Positions 20,038 to 28,713 of a stretch of DNA of 64,000 nt are shown here, piece by piece. A program made the translations under genes and the position numbers. The notes under the pieces are model-generated. The model ran no database searches. It was given only the letters and a program-made list of their open reading frames with translations, and was not told the origin of the DNA. Position 1 is the stretch's first letter. Every line of letters begins with the position of its first letter. Origin of the DNA: Azotobacter bryophylli (GTDB lineage Bacteria; Pseudomonadota; Gammaproteobacteria; Pseudomonadales; Pseudomonadaceae); assembly GCF_042643485.1 (NCBI RefSeq), contig NZ_JBHRSJ010000001.1, positions 1 to 64,000 on the forward strand, in the 5' to 3' direction.

Positions 20038-20159
20038 CGAGAAAGTCCTTGCTTGGGAGGGGGCGGCAAGCTTAACGGAGCGGGCGGCGGGCTGTCATGG
20101 CCGGCCGGCGAGGCGGCCGGGCGCCCGCGGTGCGGCCCGGCCGGTGCGAGCGCCGAAGG

Positions 20160-20993
20160 CTAGCGCGGCGGGGTCAGGCGCAGGAGATGGACGCGTCGGC
20201 TGTCGGCGTTGAGCACGCGGAAGCGGAAGTCGCCGATCTCGATGGTCTCGTTGCGCTTGGGCAGGTGGCCGAAGGCGTTGGTCACCAGGCCAGCCATGGT
20301 GTCGAACTCGTCGTCGGAGAGTTCGCAGTGGAAGAACTCGTTGAAATCCTCGACCGGCATCAGCGCCTTGATCACGAAGTCGCCGCTGGGCAGCGGCTTG
20401 ACCCAGCTGTCCTCCTCGACGTCGTGCTCGTCCTCGATGTCGCCGACGATCTGTTCGAGCACGTCCTCGATGGTCACGAGGCCGGCGACGCCGCCGTACT
20501 CGTCGATGACGATGGCCATGTGGTTGTGGGTGCTGCGGAACTCCCGCAGCAGCACGTTGAGGCGCTTGGATTCCGGCACGAAGGTGGCCGGGCGCAGCAT
20601 GTCCCTGAGGTTGAAGTCGTGAGTGCCTTCCTGCAGCAGCAGCGACAGCAGGTCCTTGGCCAGCAGGATGCCGACGATGTCGTCGAGGCTCTCGCCGATC
20701 ACCGGATAACGCGAATGGGCCGCCTCGATGACCGTGGGCAGGAATTCCCGTACCGACTGGCAGGCCTTGACGGTGATCATCTGCGAGCGCGGCACCATGA
20801 TGTCGCGGACCTGCAGATCGGCGACCTGGATGGCGCCTTCGACGATGGTCAGGGCTTCGCTGTCGAGCAGCTTGTTCAGGTGCGCTTCGTGGAGGACGTC
20901 CAGCAGTTCCTGACGGTTGCGGGGTTCGTGGGCAAAGGCCTGGGTGAGTCTGCTCAGCCAGGATTGCCCGTTGCTCAATCGATCTTCGCTCAT
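20160..20993 (-). CDS. corC: CorC/YbeX CBS-domain protein
   Basis: 277 residues. Two CBS domains (about 65-185) include VRDIMVPRSQMITV and VIDEYGGVAGLVTIEDVLEQIVGDIEDEHD. A C-terminal transporter-associated (CorC_HlyC) domain ends FRFRVLNADSRRVHLLRL. It is linked to magnesium/cobalt homeostasis or ribosome-related functions. Its start ATGA overlaps the ybeY stop, showing operon coupling. Confidence 0.94.
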   Translation of the reverse strand: MSEDRLSNGQSWLSRLTQAFAHEPRNRQELLDVLHEAHLNKLLDSEALTIVEGAIQVADLQVRDIMVPRSQMITVKACQSVREFLPTVIEAAHSRYPVIGESLDDIVGILLAKDLLSLLLQEGTHDFNLRDMLRPATFVPESKRLNVLLREFRSTHNHMAIVIDEYGGVAGLVTIEDVLEQIVGDIEDEHDVEEDSWVKPLPSGDFVIKALMPVEDFNEFFHCELSDDEFDTMAGLVTNAFGHLPKRNETIEIGDFRFRVLNADSRRVHLLRLTPPR

Positions 20994-21481
20994 GATTCCT
21001 TGCTCATAACGCCTGGGGACTCAGGCAGGTCATCGCCGGCATAGGGGTCCGGGTACCCCAGCTCAGCCAGCAATATACGTTCCAGGGCTTCCATTTCCTC
21101 GGCCTCGGCATCCTCGATGTGGTCGTAGCCCAGCAGATGCAGGCAGCCATGGATTACCAGGTGGGCCCAGTGGGCATCCAGTGCCTTGCCTTGTTCGGCC
21201 GCTTCGCGTTCGACCACCGGCACGCAGATCACCAGATCGCCGAGCAGCGGGATGTCCAGCAAGCCGTCCGGGATCTCGGCGGGGAAGGACAGCACGTTGG
21301 TGGCGTAGTCCTTGTGCCGGTAAGTCCGGTTCAGCTCGCGGCCTTCCGGCTCGTCGACCAGACGGATGGTCAGCTCGGAGTCGGCGCTCCGCTGGCGCAG
21401 GGCGAGCTCGCACCAGCGGCGAAAGTCGGTCTCGGCCGGTACCGGGGCGGTGCTGGCCTGCTGCAGATCCAGTTCAAGCAT
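20990..21481 (-). CDS. ybeY: Endoribonuclease YbeY
   Basis: 163 residues. The zinc-binding UPF0054 signature HGCLHLLGYDH is present near residue 120, supporting a single-strand RNase acting in 16S rRNA 3'-end maturation and ribosome quality control. The segment RTYRHKDYATNVLSFP is also typical. It overlaps phoH by 8 bp upstream and corC by 4 bp downstream. Confidence 0.96.
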   Translation of the reverse strand: MLELDLQQASTAPVPAETDFRRWCELALRQRSADSELTIRLVDEPEGRELNRTYRHKDYATNVLSFPAEIPDGLLDIPLLGDLVICVPVVEREAAEQGKALDAHWAHLVIHGCLHLLGYDHIEDAEAEEMEALERILLAELGYPDPYAGDDLPESPGVMSKES

Positions 21482-22481
21482 CGTGGTGACGTCCGTTCTC
21501 GTCCCGGGGGCGGGTCGGCTGGCGCTCCTCGAAGCGCTCGTAGGCTTCGACGATGCGCTGTACCAGCGGGTGGCGCACCACGTCCTTGGGCTGGAAGCGG
21601 GTGAAGCTGATGCCCGGGATGTCCTTGAGGACCTCCATCACGTGGGCCAGGCCGGACTTGGTGCCGCGCGGCAGGTCGACCTGGGTGATGTCGCCGGTGA
21701 TCACCGCGGTGGAGCCGAAGCCGATGCGGGTGAGGAACATCTTCATCTGTTCCAGGGTGGTGTTCTGGCTCTCGTCGAGGATGATGAAGCTGTTGTTCAG
21801 CGTCCTGCCGCGCATGTAGGCCAGCGGCGCGATCTCGATCACCTGCTTCTCGATCAGCTTGGCCACCTGCTCGAAGCCGAGCATCTCGTAGAGGGCGTCG
21901 TACAGCGGGCGCAGGTAGGGGTCGATCTTCTGCGCCAGGTCGCCGGGCAGGAAGCCGAGCTTCTCGCCGGCCTCCACCGCCGGGCGGACCAGCAGGATGC
22001 GGCGCACCTGCTCGCGCTCCAGGGCGTCCACCGCGCAGGCCACCGCCAGGTAGGTCTTGCCGGTGCCGGCCGGGCCGATGCCGAAGTTGATGTCGTTGTC
22101 GAGGATCGCCTTGACGTACTTCTGCTGGTTGGCGCCGCGCGGGCGGATGGTGCCCTTGCGCGTGCGCAGGGAGACGCTCGGGGGGGCGCTCGGGTCTTCC
22201 AGCTCCTCCATGCCCGACTCCTGCAGGAACAGGTGGACCAGATCCGGCGTCAGGTCGACGCCGTGGGTCTCCTTGTACAGGCGCCGCAGCAGGCGTTCGG
22301 CAGAGCGGGTGTGGCGGGCGTCGCCGAGCAGTTCGAACTGGTTGCCGCGGTTGCGGATCTCCAGGCCGAGACGCTGTTCGATCAGCCGCAGGTGCTCGTC
22401 GAACTGTCCGCAGAGGTTGGCGAAGCGGCGAGCTTCGAAGGGTTCGAGGGTGAAACGATGGGGTTCTGTGGGTGCGTTCAA
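21474..22481 (-). CDS. ybeZ: PhoH-like ATPase (YbeZ)
   Basis: 335 residues. An N-terminal RNA-binding-like region (about 1-110) is followed by a PhoH P-loop ATPase with Walker A IGPAGTGKTYLA (residues 135-146) and Walker B FIILDESQNTT. The RTRKGTIRPRGANQQKY linker is typical. It functions with YbeY in RNA metabolism. It overlaps ybeY, so the order phoH-ybeY-corC-lnt is preserved. Confidence 0.95.
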   Translation of the reverse strand: MNAPTEPHRFTLEPFEARRFANLCGQFDEHLRLIEQRLGLEIRNRGNQFELLGDARHTRSAERLLRRLYKETHGVDLTPDLVHLFLQESGMEELEDPSAPPSVSLRTRKGTIRPRGANQQKYVKAILDNDINFGIGPAGTGKTYLAVACAVDALEREQVRRILLVRPAVEAGEKLGFLPGDLAQKIDPYLRPLYDALYEMLGFEQVAKLIEKQVIEIAPLAYMRGRTLNNSFIILDESQNTTLEQMKMFLTRIGFGSTAVITGDITQVDLPRGTKSGLAHVMEVLKDIPGISFTRFQPKDVVRHPLVQRIVEAYERFEERQPTRPRDENGRHHDA

Positions 22482-22647
22482 GGGCTTCTGTGGGTGGCCG
22501 TCGTTCGGCAGGATGATGGGATGAAGGATAGCGTCGTCATCGGCGGGGTGGAAGTCGACTCAGGTCGATGGCGACGGATGATGGTTGCGTGCCGGACGCG
22601 CTGGGTGGCAGGCGGCGGCGAACCGCCTGCGCGCCCCGCGCCGCCGC

Positions 22648-23976
22648 TCAGTCCAGCAGGGTGCCGCGCAGGGAGTGGGGTAGGGCGTCGTCGATGCGCA
22701 CCAGGGCGAACTGGCCGATCAGCCGCGGATTGTCGCAGCGGAAATTGACGATGCGGTTGTTCTCGGTGCGGCCCTGGAGCATGCCCGGGTCCTTCTTCGA
22801 GTAGTCGCTGACCAGGATGCGCTGGGTGGTGCCGACCATCCGCCGGCTGATCTCGAAACCCTGCTGGTTGATGCGCGCCTGGAGGATCGACAGGCGCTGC
22901 TTCTTCACCTCTTCCGGGGTGTCGTCGGGCAGGTCGGCGGCCGGCGTGCCGGGGCGCGCGCTGTAGACGAAGGAGAAGGAGAAGTCGAAGCCGATCTCCT
23001 CGATCAGCTTCATGGTCTGGGCGAAGTCCTGCTCGGTCTCGCCGGGGAAGCCGACGATGAAGTCCGAGCTGAGGCACATCTCCGGCACCGCAGCCTTCAG
23101 CTTGCGGATGCGCGACTTGTATTCCAGCGCCGTGTGGTTGCGCTTCATCGCCGCCAGCACGCGGTCGGAGCCCGACTGCACCGGCAGGTGGACGAACTTC
23201 ACCAGCTCCGGGATCTCGGCGTGGGCCTGGATCAGCGCATCGGAGAACTCCAGCGGGTGGCTGGTGGTGTAGCGGATGCGCTCGATGCCATCCACGGCGG
23301 CGACCAGGTAGAGCAGCTCGGCGAAGTCGGCGATGCCGCCGTCGCGGGTCGCGCCGCGGTAGCCGTTGACGTTCTGCCCGAGCAGGGTGACTTCGCGCAC
23401 GCCGTTCTCGGCCAGGTGGATGATTTCGGCGAGCACGTCGTCCAGCGGCCGGCTGACTTCCTCGCCGCGGGTGTAGGGCACCACGCAGAAGCTGCAGTAC
23501 TTGCTGCAGCCTTCCATCACCGAGACGAAGGCGCTGGGGCCGTCGACCCGCGGCTCGGGCAGGCGGTCGAACTTCTCGATCTCGGGGAAGGAGATGTCCA
23601 CCTGGGGCGCGCGGGTGGTGCGCGCGGCGTCGATCATCTCCGGCAGGCGGTGCAGGGTCTGCGGACCGAATACCACGTCGACGTAGGGCGCGCGGTCGCG
23701 GATCGCCGCGCCTTCCTGGCTGGCCACGCAGCCGCCGACGCCGATCACCAACTCGGGATTGGCCTGCTTCAGCTCGCGCCAGCGGCCCAGCTGGGAAAAG
23801 ACCTTCTCCTGGGCCTTCTCGCGGATCGAGCAGGTGTTGAGGAGGATGACGTCGGCCTCCGCCGGATTCTCGGTGAGCTCCAGAGCCTGGTGTTCGCCCA
23901 GCAGATCGGCCATGCGCGAGCTGTCGTACTCGTTCATCTGGCAGCCGTGGGTTTCGATGAAAAGCTTCTTGGCCAT
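22648..23976 (-). CDS. miaB: tRNA-2-methylthio-N6-dimethylallyladenosine synthase
   Basis: 442 residues. The UPF0004 domain carries the three auxiliary-cluster cysteines (THGCQMN, NTCSIREKA, GVGGCVASQEG). The radical-SAM CxxxCxxC is in MEGCSKYCSFCVVPYTRG near residue 153, and a C-terminal TRAM domain includes GRTENNRIVNF. MiaB methylthiolates i6A37 of tRNAs reading UNN codons. ATG 23976 begins at MAKKLFIETHGC. The gene lies 166 bp upstream of phoH on the same strand. Confidence 0.97.
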   Translation of the reverse strand: MAKKLFIETHGCQMNEYDSSRMADLLGEHQALELTENPAEADVILLNTCSIREKAQEKVFSQLGRWRELKQANPELVIGVGGCVASQEGAAIRDRAPYVDVVFGPQTLHRLPEMIDAARTTRAPQVDISFPEIEKFDRLPEPRVDGPSAFVSVMEGCSKYCSFCVVPYTRGEEVSRPLDDVLAEIIHLAENGVREVTLLGQNVNGYRGATRDGGIADFAELLYLVAAVDGIERIRYTTSHPLEFSDALIQAHAEIPELVKFVHLPVQSGSDRVLAAMKRNHTALEYKSRIRKLKAAVPEMCLSSDFIVGFPGETEQDFAQTMKLIEEIGFDFSFSFVYSARPGTPAADLPDDTPEEVKKQRLSILQARINQQGFEISRRMVGTTQRILVSDYSKKDPGMLQGRTENNRIVNFRCDNPRLIGQFALVRIDDALPHSLRGTLLD

Positions 23977-24058
23977 GGTATTCGGTCGGGTGATTCGAAG
24001 AACCGCACATTATAGGGCAGCGGTTCCCGGCAGACCACAGGGGGCCTGCCGGCGCCCG

Positions 24059-24357
24059 TCAGTCGCGGCGGAACACCCGCGCCGGGTCGAACTGTTCGGG
24101 CCAGTCGCGGCGGATGAACACCTGGCCCTCGGCGCGCACCCGGCGCACCTGGTCGAGGTCGGCGACCAGCCAGCGGCTCTGCGCCGGGCACAGCTCGGCG
24201 CTCTCGGCGAGCACCCCGCTGGGCGGCAGGCCGTAGTCGGACGGCACATAGAGGGCGGCGCGGCCGAGGTTCTCGTCGGGCGCCGGCGACCAGGGGGCGA
24301 GGCCGACGGTGGGCGACTGCAGCACGGCGATCTGGTTCTCCAGGGCGCGCGCCAGGT
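24059..24357 (-). pseudogene. Carbon-nitrogen hydrolase (nitrilase family), 5'-truncated remnant
   Basis: Read on the minus strand, the last hundred or so codons encode a nitrilase-superfamily C-terminus: ALENQIAVLQSPTVGLAPWS, then ENLGRAALYVPSDYGLP and AELCPAQSRWLVADLD. The N-terminal part holding the catalytic Glu-Lys-Cys is absent. The homology stops at about 24345-24360, exactly where a KSI-like fragment begins on the other strand. The open frame extends beyond but no longer resembles the family. It is therefore a remnant and not expected to be active. Confidence 0.7.
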
Positions 24358-24634
24358 CGGCAAGGCGGCCTTCGTCGAGTTCATGGCCCAGATGAACCGC
24401 TGCTACCGGGAGCGGCTGACCGACCTGGTGATCATGACCAGCGCCGACGGCCGCCGCGCCGCCGCCGAGTTCGTGGTGCACGGCGAATATCTCGCCGACG
24501 ACAAGGGCCTGCCGCCGGCCCGCGGCCAGACCTACGTCCTGCCGGCCGGCGCCTTCTTCGAGATCGAAGAGGGCAAGGTGGCGCGCATCAGCAACCATTA
24601 CAACCTGAACGACTGGATCGCCCAGGTCTACTGA
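24357..24634 (+). pseudogene. Ketosteroid-isomerase-related (NTF2-like) protein, 5'-truncated remnant
   Basis: The plus frame ending at the TGA at 24632 encodes the C-terminal two thirds of a KSI-related protein: FVEFMAQMNRCYRERLTD, EFVVHGEYLADDKGLPPARG, YVLPAGAFFEIEEGKVARIS and the closing YNLNDWIAQVY. The usual N-terminal 35-45 residues (first helices) are missing, replaced by antisense nitrilase sequence. An internal ATG at 24383 could start an 83-residue product, but the NTF2-like pocket would be incomplete. Confidence 0.7.
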
Positions 24635-24719
24635 GGGGCGGGCAGGCCCCGCCCGTCATGCCGTCTTCCCCTTGTGCTATCCTTCGCGCCCCCTTTTTCC
24701 TGTGTATCCCGTTGTCCCC

Positions 24720-25049
24720 ATGAGCAAGCGTGAAGCCCCGATCTACAAGGTGATCTTCCTGAACCAGGGCCAGGTCTACGAGATGTACGCCCGGCAGATC
24801 TTCCAGAGCGATCTGTGGGGGTTCCTGGAAATCGAGGAATTCGTCTTCGGCGAGCGCACCCAGGTGGTGGTCGACCCCAGCGAGGAGCGTCTCAAGTCCC
24901 AGTTCGAGGGCGTGCTGCGCAGCTTCGTGCCGATGCACTCGATCATCCGCATCGACGAGGTGGAGCGCCTGGGCACGCCGAAGATCAGCGAGGCCAAGGG
25001 CGGCGGCAACGTCATGCCGTTCCCCATGCCGATGCCGGGCAAGGACTGA
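24720..25049 (+). CDS. DUF1820 family protein
   Basis: 109 residues. Characteristic segments are PIYKVIFLNQGQVYEMYARQ, LWGFLEIEEFVFGE, VVDPSEERLKSQFEGV and SIIRIDEVERLGTPKI. The family is widespread in gammaproteobacteria and its function is unknown. ATG 24720 gives MSKREAP; an upstream ATG at 24672 adds unconserved residues. Confidence 0.88.
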   Translation: MSKREAPIYKVIFLNQGQVYEMYARQIFQSDLWGFLEIEEFVFGERTQVVVDPSEERLKSQFEGVLRSFVPMHSIIRIDEVERLGTPKISEAKGGGNVMPFPMPMPGKD

Positions 25050-25079
25050 GTCGGAGCGGGCCGGCGCCCGAGGCGGGCG

Positions 25080-25628
25080 CTACGGTAGCGGCGCGAACGG
25101 CGAGCGGCCTTCCAGGGCCTGCAGCTCCATGAGGTAGTTGCGGAAGATCTGCCCGAGCACCTGGGTGGCGATGCCCAGTTCGTCGCGGCTCATCTGCTCG
25201 GCGACCAGATCGGCGCTGTCCAGCGCCTCCTCGGAACCGTTCACCGCGGCCATCTTCAGGACGATGTAGGCCTGCACGTTGTTGGCCTGGACCCCTTCGC
25301 CGCGATAGAACATCAGCCCCAGACGGTGCTGCGCATCGGGGTGCCCACGCAGCGAGGCCTGCTCCAGCCAGTGCAGGGCCTTCTGCAGGTCGCGCGGGGT
25401 GCGCTTGCCCTCGTAGTAGAACTCGCCGAGCTCGTATTCCGCCTGGAGGTCGCCGTTCTGTGCCGCCTGTTCGCAACGCATCAGCGCCGCGGGGAGCGCG
25501 TCGGGAGGGCTGTCCAGCGTGCAGCTGCTGGGCGCCGGCACCAGCAGGGTGTTCTCCCCTGCCGATGCCAGCAGGGGGGAGACTAGCAACAGGCAACCCA
25601 GAGTCAGATTGCGTCCGGTGCGGATCAT
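25080..25628 (-). CDS. Secreted Sel1-repeat (TPR-like) protein
   Basis: 182 residues. A signal peptide (about 1-23, ending LLASA) is followed by two to three Sel1-like repeats, visible as AEYELGEFYYEGKRTPRD LQKALHWLEQAS-type and AQHRLGLMFYRGEGVQANN-type units (about residues 60-135). A short C-terminal helical part follows. Such proteins are periplasmic protein-interaction scaffolds. No specific partner can be named. It lies downstream of hemL on the same strand. Confidence 0.82.
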   Translation of the reverse strand: MIRTGRNLTLGCLLLVSPLLASAGENTLLVPAPSSCTLDSPPDALPAALMRCEQAAQNGDLQAEYELGEFYYEGKRTPRDLQKALHWLEQASLRGHPDAQHRLGLMFYRGEGVQANNVQAYIVLKMAAVNGSEEALDSADLVAEQMSRDELGIATQVLGQIFRNYLMELQALEGRSPFAPLP

Positions 25629-25802
25629 GGAATCTCTGTGCCTCGAATCGGAGCGGGTGACGGACCCGGCCGGCGGAAACTGACCGGCCGTCCCATTATG
25701 TATAAGCAGCGCCGGCCTTACAAAGTCTTTACAGTCTTTCCGTTCGTGCCGGGCGGACGAACAACGGATCTCGCCCGCCCGGCAGGTGGCCTGCGCCGGC
25801 CG

Positions 25803-27092
25803 TCAGGCCCGCTTCAGGGCGGCGAAGGCCCGCTCGGCGGCATCCAGGGTGATGGCGAGTTCCGTGTCGCCGTGGGCGATGGAGGTGAAGCCGGCCTCGT
25901 AGGCGGAGGGGGCCAGGTACACGCCGCCGTCCAGCATCAGGTGGAAGAAGCGCTTGAAGCGCTCGGCGTCGCTGGCCATCACGTCGGCGAAGGTGACGAT
26001 CGAGTCGGCTCCGCTGAAGTACAGGCCGAACATGCCGCCGGCCTGGGTGCTGACGAAGGGGATGCCGGCGGCATCGGCGCGCTCCTGCAGGCCCTGCAGC
26101 ATACGGGTGGTGTAGTCGGCCAGTTCCTGGTGGAAGCCCGGGCGGCTGATCAGGCCGAGGGTGGCCAGGCCGGCGGCCATGGCCAGCGGATTGCCGGACA
26201 GGGTGCCGGCCTGGTAGACCGGGCCGAGGGGGGCGATGCAGCTCATGATCTCGCGCTTGCCGCCGAAGCAGCCGACCGGCATGCCGCCGCCGATGATCTT
26301 GCCGAAGGTGGACAGGTCTGGGGTGACGCCGTAGTGGGCCTGGGCGCCGCCGAGGGCGACGCGGAAGCCGGTCATCACCTCGTCGAAGATCAGGATCACG
26401 CCGTGCTGGTTGCACAGCTGGCGCAGCCCCTGGAGGAAGCCTGGCGCCGGCGGCACGCAGTTCATGTTGCCGGCCACCGGCTCGACGATGATGCACGCCA
26501 CTTCCTTGCCGACCGCGGCGAGGGTCTTCTCGACCGAGGCTAGGTCGTTGTAGGGCAGGGTCAGGGTGTGGCGGGCGAAGTTCGCCGGCACGCCGGCGGA
26601 GCTCGGCACGCCCTGGGTCAGGGCGCCGGAGCCGGCCTTCACCAGCAGGCTGTCGGAATGGCCGTGGTAGCAGCCCTCGAACTTGATGATGTTGTCCCGG
26701 CCGGTGCAGCCGCGGGCCAGGCGGATCGCGCTCATGGTCGCCTCGGTGCCCGAGTTGACCATGCGCACCATTTCCATGGAGGGCACCAGCTTGCAGACCA
26801 GATCGGCCATCTCGGTCTCCAGGGCGGTGGGCGCGCCGTAGGAGAGGCCGTGCTCCAGCTGCTGGCGCACCGCGTCGAGCACCTGCGGGTGGCCGTGGCC
26901 GAGGATCATCGGGCCCCAGGAGCCGACGTAGTCGACGTAGCGCTTGTCGTCCTCGTCGACGACGTAGGCGCCTTCGGCGTGCTTGAAGAACAGCGGGGTG
27001 CCGCCGACGCTCTTGAACGCGCGCACCGGCGAGTTGACGCCGCCGGGGATGTGTTTCTGGGCGTTGGCGAACAGGGTTTCCGAACGGGACAT
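25803..27092 (-). CDS. hemL: Glutamate-1-semialdehyde 2,1-aminomutase
   Basis: 429 residues, class-III PLP enzyme making 5-aminolevulinate from glutamate-1-semialdehyde in the C5 haem pathway. Visible signatures: NSPVRAFKSVGG, YVDYVGSWGPMILGHGHP, the PLP-aspartate segment LIFDEVMTGFRV, and the Schiff-base lysine in STFGKIIGGGMPVG. Length and start at MSRSETLFA are normal. It lies 59 bp after thiE, separated by a GC-rich hairpin. Confidence 0.97.
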   Translation of the reverse strand: MSRSETLFANAQKHIPGGVNSPVRAFKSVGGTPLFFKHAEGAYVVDEDDKRYVDYVGSWGPMILGHGHPQVLDAVRQQLEHGLSYGAPTALETEMADLVCKLVPSMEMVRMVNSGTEATMSAIRLARGCTGRDNIIKFEGCYHGHSDSLLVKAGSGALTQGVPSSAGVPANFARHTLTLPYNDLASVEKTLAAVGKEVACIIVEPVAGNMNCVPPAPGFLQGLRQLCNQHGVILIFDEVMTGFRVALGGAQAHYGVTPDLSTFGKIIGGGMPVGCFGGKREIMSCIAPLGPVYQAGTLSGNPLAMAAGLATLGLISRPGFHQELADYTTRMLQGLQERADAAGIPFVSTQAGGMFGLYFSGADSIVTFADVMASDAERFKRFFHLMLDGGVYLAPSAYEAGFTSIAHGDTELAITLDAAERAFAALKRA

Positions 27093-27118
27093 GACGGGCC
27101 TCTCAAGTCAGAAGTCAG

Positions 27119-27146
27119 CGCCGGGGCTAAGGGGTTCGCCCCGGCG
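27119..27146 (-). terminator. GC-rich hairpin between thiE and hemL
   Basis: CGCCGGGG and CCCCGGCG form a perfect 8-bp stem. There is no T-run, so it may be a weak terminator or an mRNA processing/stability element in a thiD-thiE-hemL transcript. Confidence 0.4.
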
Positions 27147-27151
27147 GGTAA

Positions 27152-27784
27152 TCAGGTGGCGAACAGCTGGGCGAAGGCGCGGGCGCGGCGCTCCACCTCG
27201 GCGGCGGAGTCGGCGGCGAACAGCGCGTGGATCACCGCGACCATGTCGGCGCCGCGACGGATCAGTCCGGGCGCGGTTTCCAGGGTCACGCCGCCGATGG
27301 CGACGATGGGCCGGGCGATGCGGGCGCGGGCCTGCTCCAGCAGCTCGGGCGTGGCGGCCGGGGCGCCGGGCTTGGTGTTGGAGTTGAAGAAGCGGCCGAA
27401 GGCGACGTAGCTGGCGCCCTCGGCGACCGCCCGCTCGGCCAGGTCGAGCCGGGCGTGGCAGGTGCCGCCGATGATCGCCGCTTCGCCCAGGCGGGCGCGG
27501 GCGGCGGCCAGCGAGCCGTCCTCCTGGCCCAGGTGCAGGCCGACCCCGAGGCGCGCGGCCAGTTCGAGGTCGTCGTTGACGATCAGCGCGGCGCCGTGAC
27601 GGGCGCAGAGTTCCGCGAGCGCGCCCGCTTCGTCCAGACGGCGGGCGGCGTCGGCGGACTTGTCGCGGTACTGCAGCAGCCGGGTGCCGCCGGCCAGGGC
27701 CGCCGCCACGTAGGGAAGCAGCCGGCCGCCGGCGAGCAGCTGGCTGTCGGTGATGGCGTAGAGGCCGCGCAGGGGCTTGTTCAT
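27152..27784 (-). CDS. thiE: Thiamine-phosphate synthase
   Basis: 210 residues, TIM-barrel enzyme joining HMP-PP and thiazole phosphate to thiamine phosphate. Signatures: LYAITDSQLL, LLQYRDKSAD, LIVNDDLELA, VGLHLGQEDG, YVAFGRFFNSNTKPGA and VAIGGVTLE. ATG 27784 overlaps the thiD stop in ATGA, fixing the start and showing translational coupling. Confidence 0.96.
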   Translation of the reverse strand: MNKPLRGLYAITDSQLLAGGRLLPYVAAALAGGTRLLQYRDKSADAARRLDEAGALAELCARHGAALIVNDDLELAARLGVGLHLGQEDGSLAAARARLGEAAIIGGTCHARLDLAERAVAEGASYVAFGRFFNSNTKPGAPAATPELLEQARARIARPIVAIGGVTLETAPGLIRRGADMVAVIHALFAADSAAEVERRARAFAQLFAT

Positions 27785-28590
27785 GAGCAGAAGTCCAGCG
27801 GCAGGCGGCGTGGCACGTACTGGCCGCGGCCCGGAGCCTCGGCGTCGCGCAGGGTGCGCCAAGTGTAGTCGAGGGCCGTGCGCACCGCGCTGTCCAGCGC
27901 TTCGCCCTGGGCCAGGCGTCCGGCCAGGGCGCTGGCCAGGGTGCAGCCGGAGCCGTGGTAGCTGCCCGGCAGGCGCACGCAGGTGAAGGTTTGGGGCGCG
28001 CCGTCGCGGGAGTAGAGGCGGTTGTGCACCTCGGCCTCGTCGCCGTGGCCGCCGGTGATCAGCAGGTGGCGGATATGGGCCAGCAGCTTCTCGGCGCACT
28101 GATCCGCCGTGCCCTCCGGCAGCCCGGCGAGGAGGCGTGCCTCCGGCAGGTTCGGGGTGGCGATATGGCAGATCGGCAGCAGGCGTTCGCGGATCGCGTA
28201 GCCGACGTCGTCCTTGCCCAGGGTGCCGCCGCCGCCGGCGCGCAGCACCGGGTCGCAGACCAGCGGTACGCCGGGCAGTCGCTGCATGATTTCGACCACC
28301 GTGTCGACCATCTCCACGGCGCCGAGCATGCCCAGCTTGACCGCGGCGACCGGCAGGTCGGCGATCACCGTGCTGGCCTGGGCCAGCACCCAGTCGCGCT
28401 CGAGCACGCGGAAACCGGAGACATTCGCCGTGTCCTGCACGGTCAGCGCGGTGACGGTCGGGGCGGCGTGGCAGCCCTGGGCCAGCAGGGCCTCGATGTC
28501 GGCCTGCAGGCCGGCGCCGCCGCTGGGGTCGTGGCCGGACAGGCAGAGAACGACGGGGCGGGACGTGGGCGGGAATGTAGGCGTTTTCAT
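27781..28590 (-). CDS. thiD: Hydroxymethylpyrimidine/phosphomethylpyrimidine kinase
   Basis: 269 residues of the ribokinase-like ThiD family. The N-terminal CLSGHDPSGGAGLQADIEAL, AVKLGMLGAVEMV, VCDPVLRAGGG and the catalytic-loop YHGSGCTLASALAG are present. It phosphorylates HMP-P to HMP-PP, the ThiE substrate. The start at 28590 follows from homology; the much longer open frame upstream is antisense to the acyl-CoA dehydrogenase gene. No TPP riboswitch was recognised upstream. Confidence 0.95.
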   Translation of the reverse strand: MKTPTFPPTSRPVVLCLSGHDPSGGAGLQADIEALLAQGCHAAPTVTALTVQDTANVSGFRVLERDWVLAQASTVIADLPVAAVKLGMLGAVEMVDTVVEIMQRLPGVPLVCDPVLRAGGGGTLGKDDVGYAIRERLLPICHIATPNLPEARLLAGLPEGTADQCAEKLLAHIRHLLITGGHGDEAEVHNRLYSRDGAPQTFTCVRLPGSYHGSGCTLASALAGRLAQGEALDSAVRTALDYTWRTLRDAEAPGRGQYVPRRLPLDFCS

Positions 28591-28713
28591 GGCGTGCGAG
28601 CTTATCACCAAAAGACGCGCCAGGCTGCAGGCCCGGCGTCCGGATCGGCCCGCGCTGGCTAGACTCAAGGCTGCTGTCCGTTCCCTTCCTGCCGTCCGCC
28701 GCGAGAGCCCGCC

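Noticed and set aside
24359..24598. Extended minus-strand frame making a longer nitrilase-like protein
   Set aside because: Residues beyond the junction are antisense to the KSI-like fragment and do not resemble a nitrilase.
27785..28700. TPP riboswitch upstream of thiD/thiE
   Set aside because: No CTGAGA/ACCTGA-type THI-box pattern was seen, and thiE is directly coupled to thiD.
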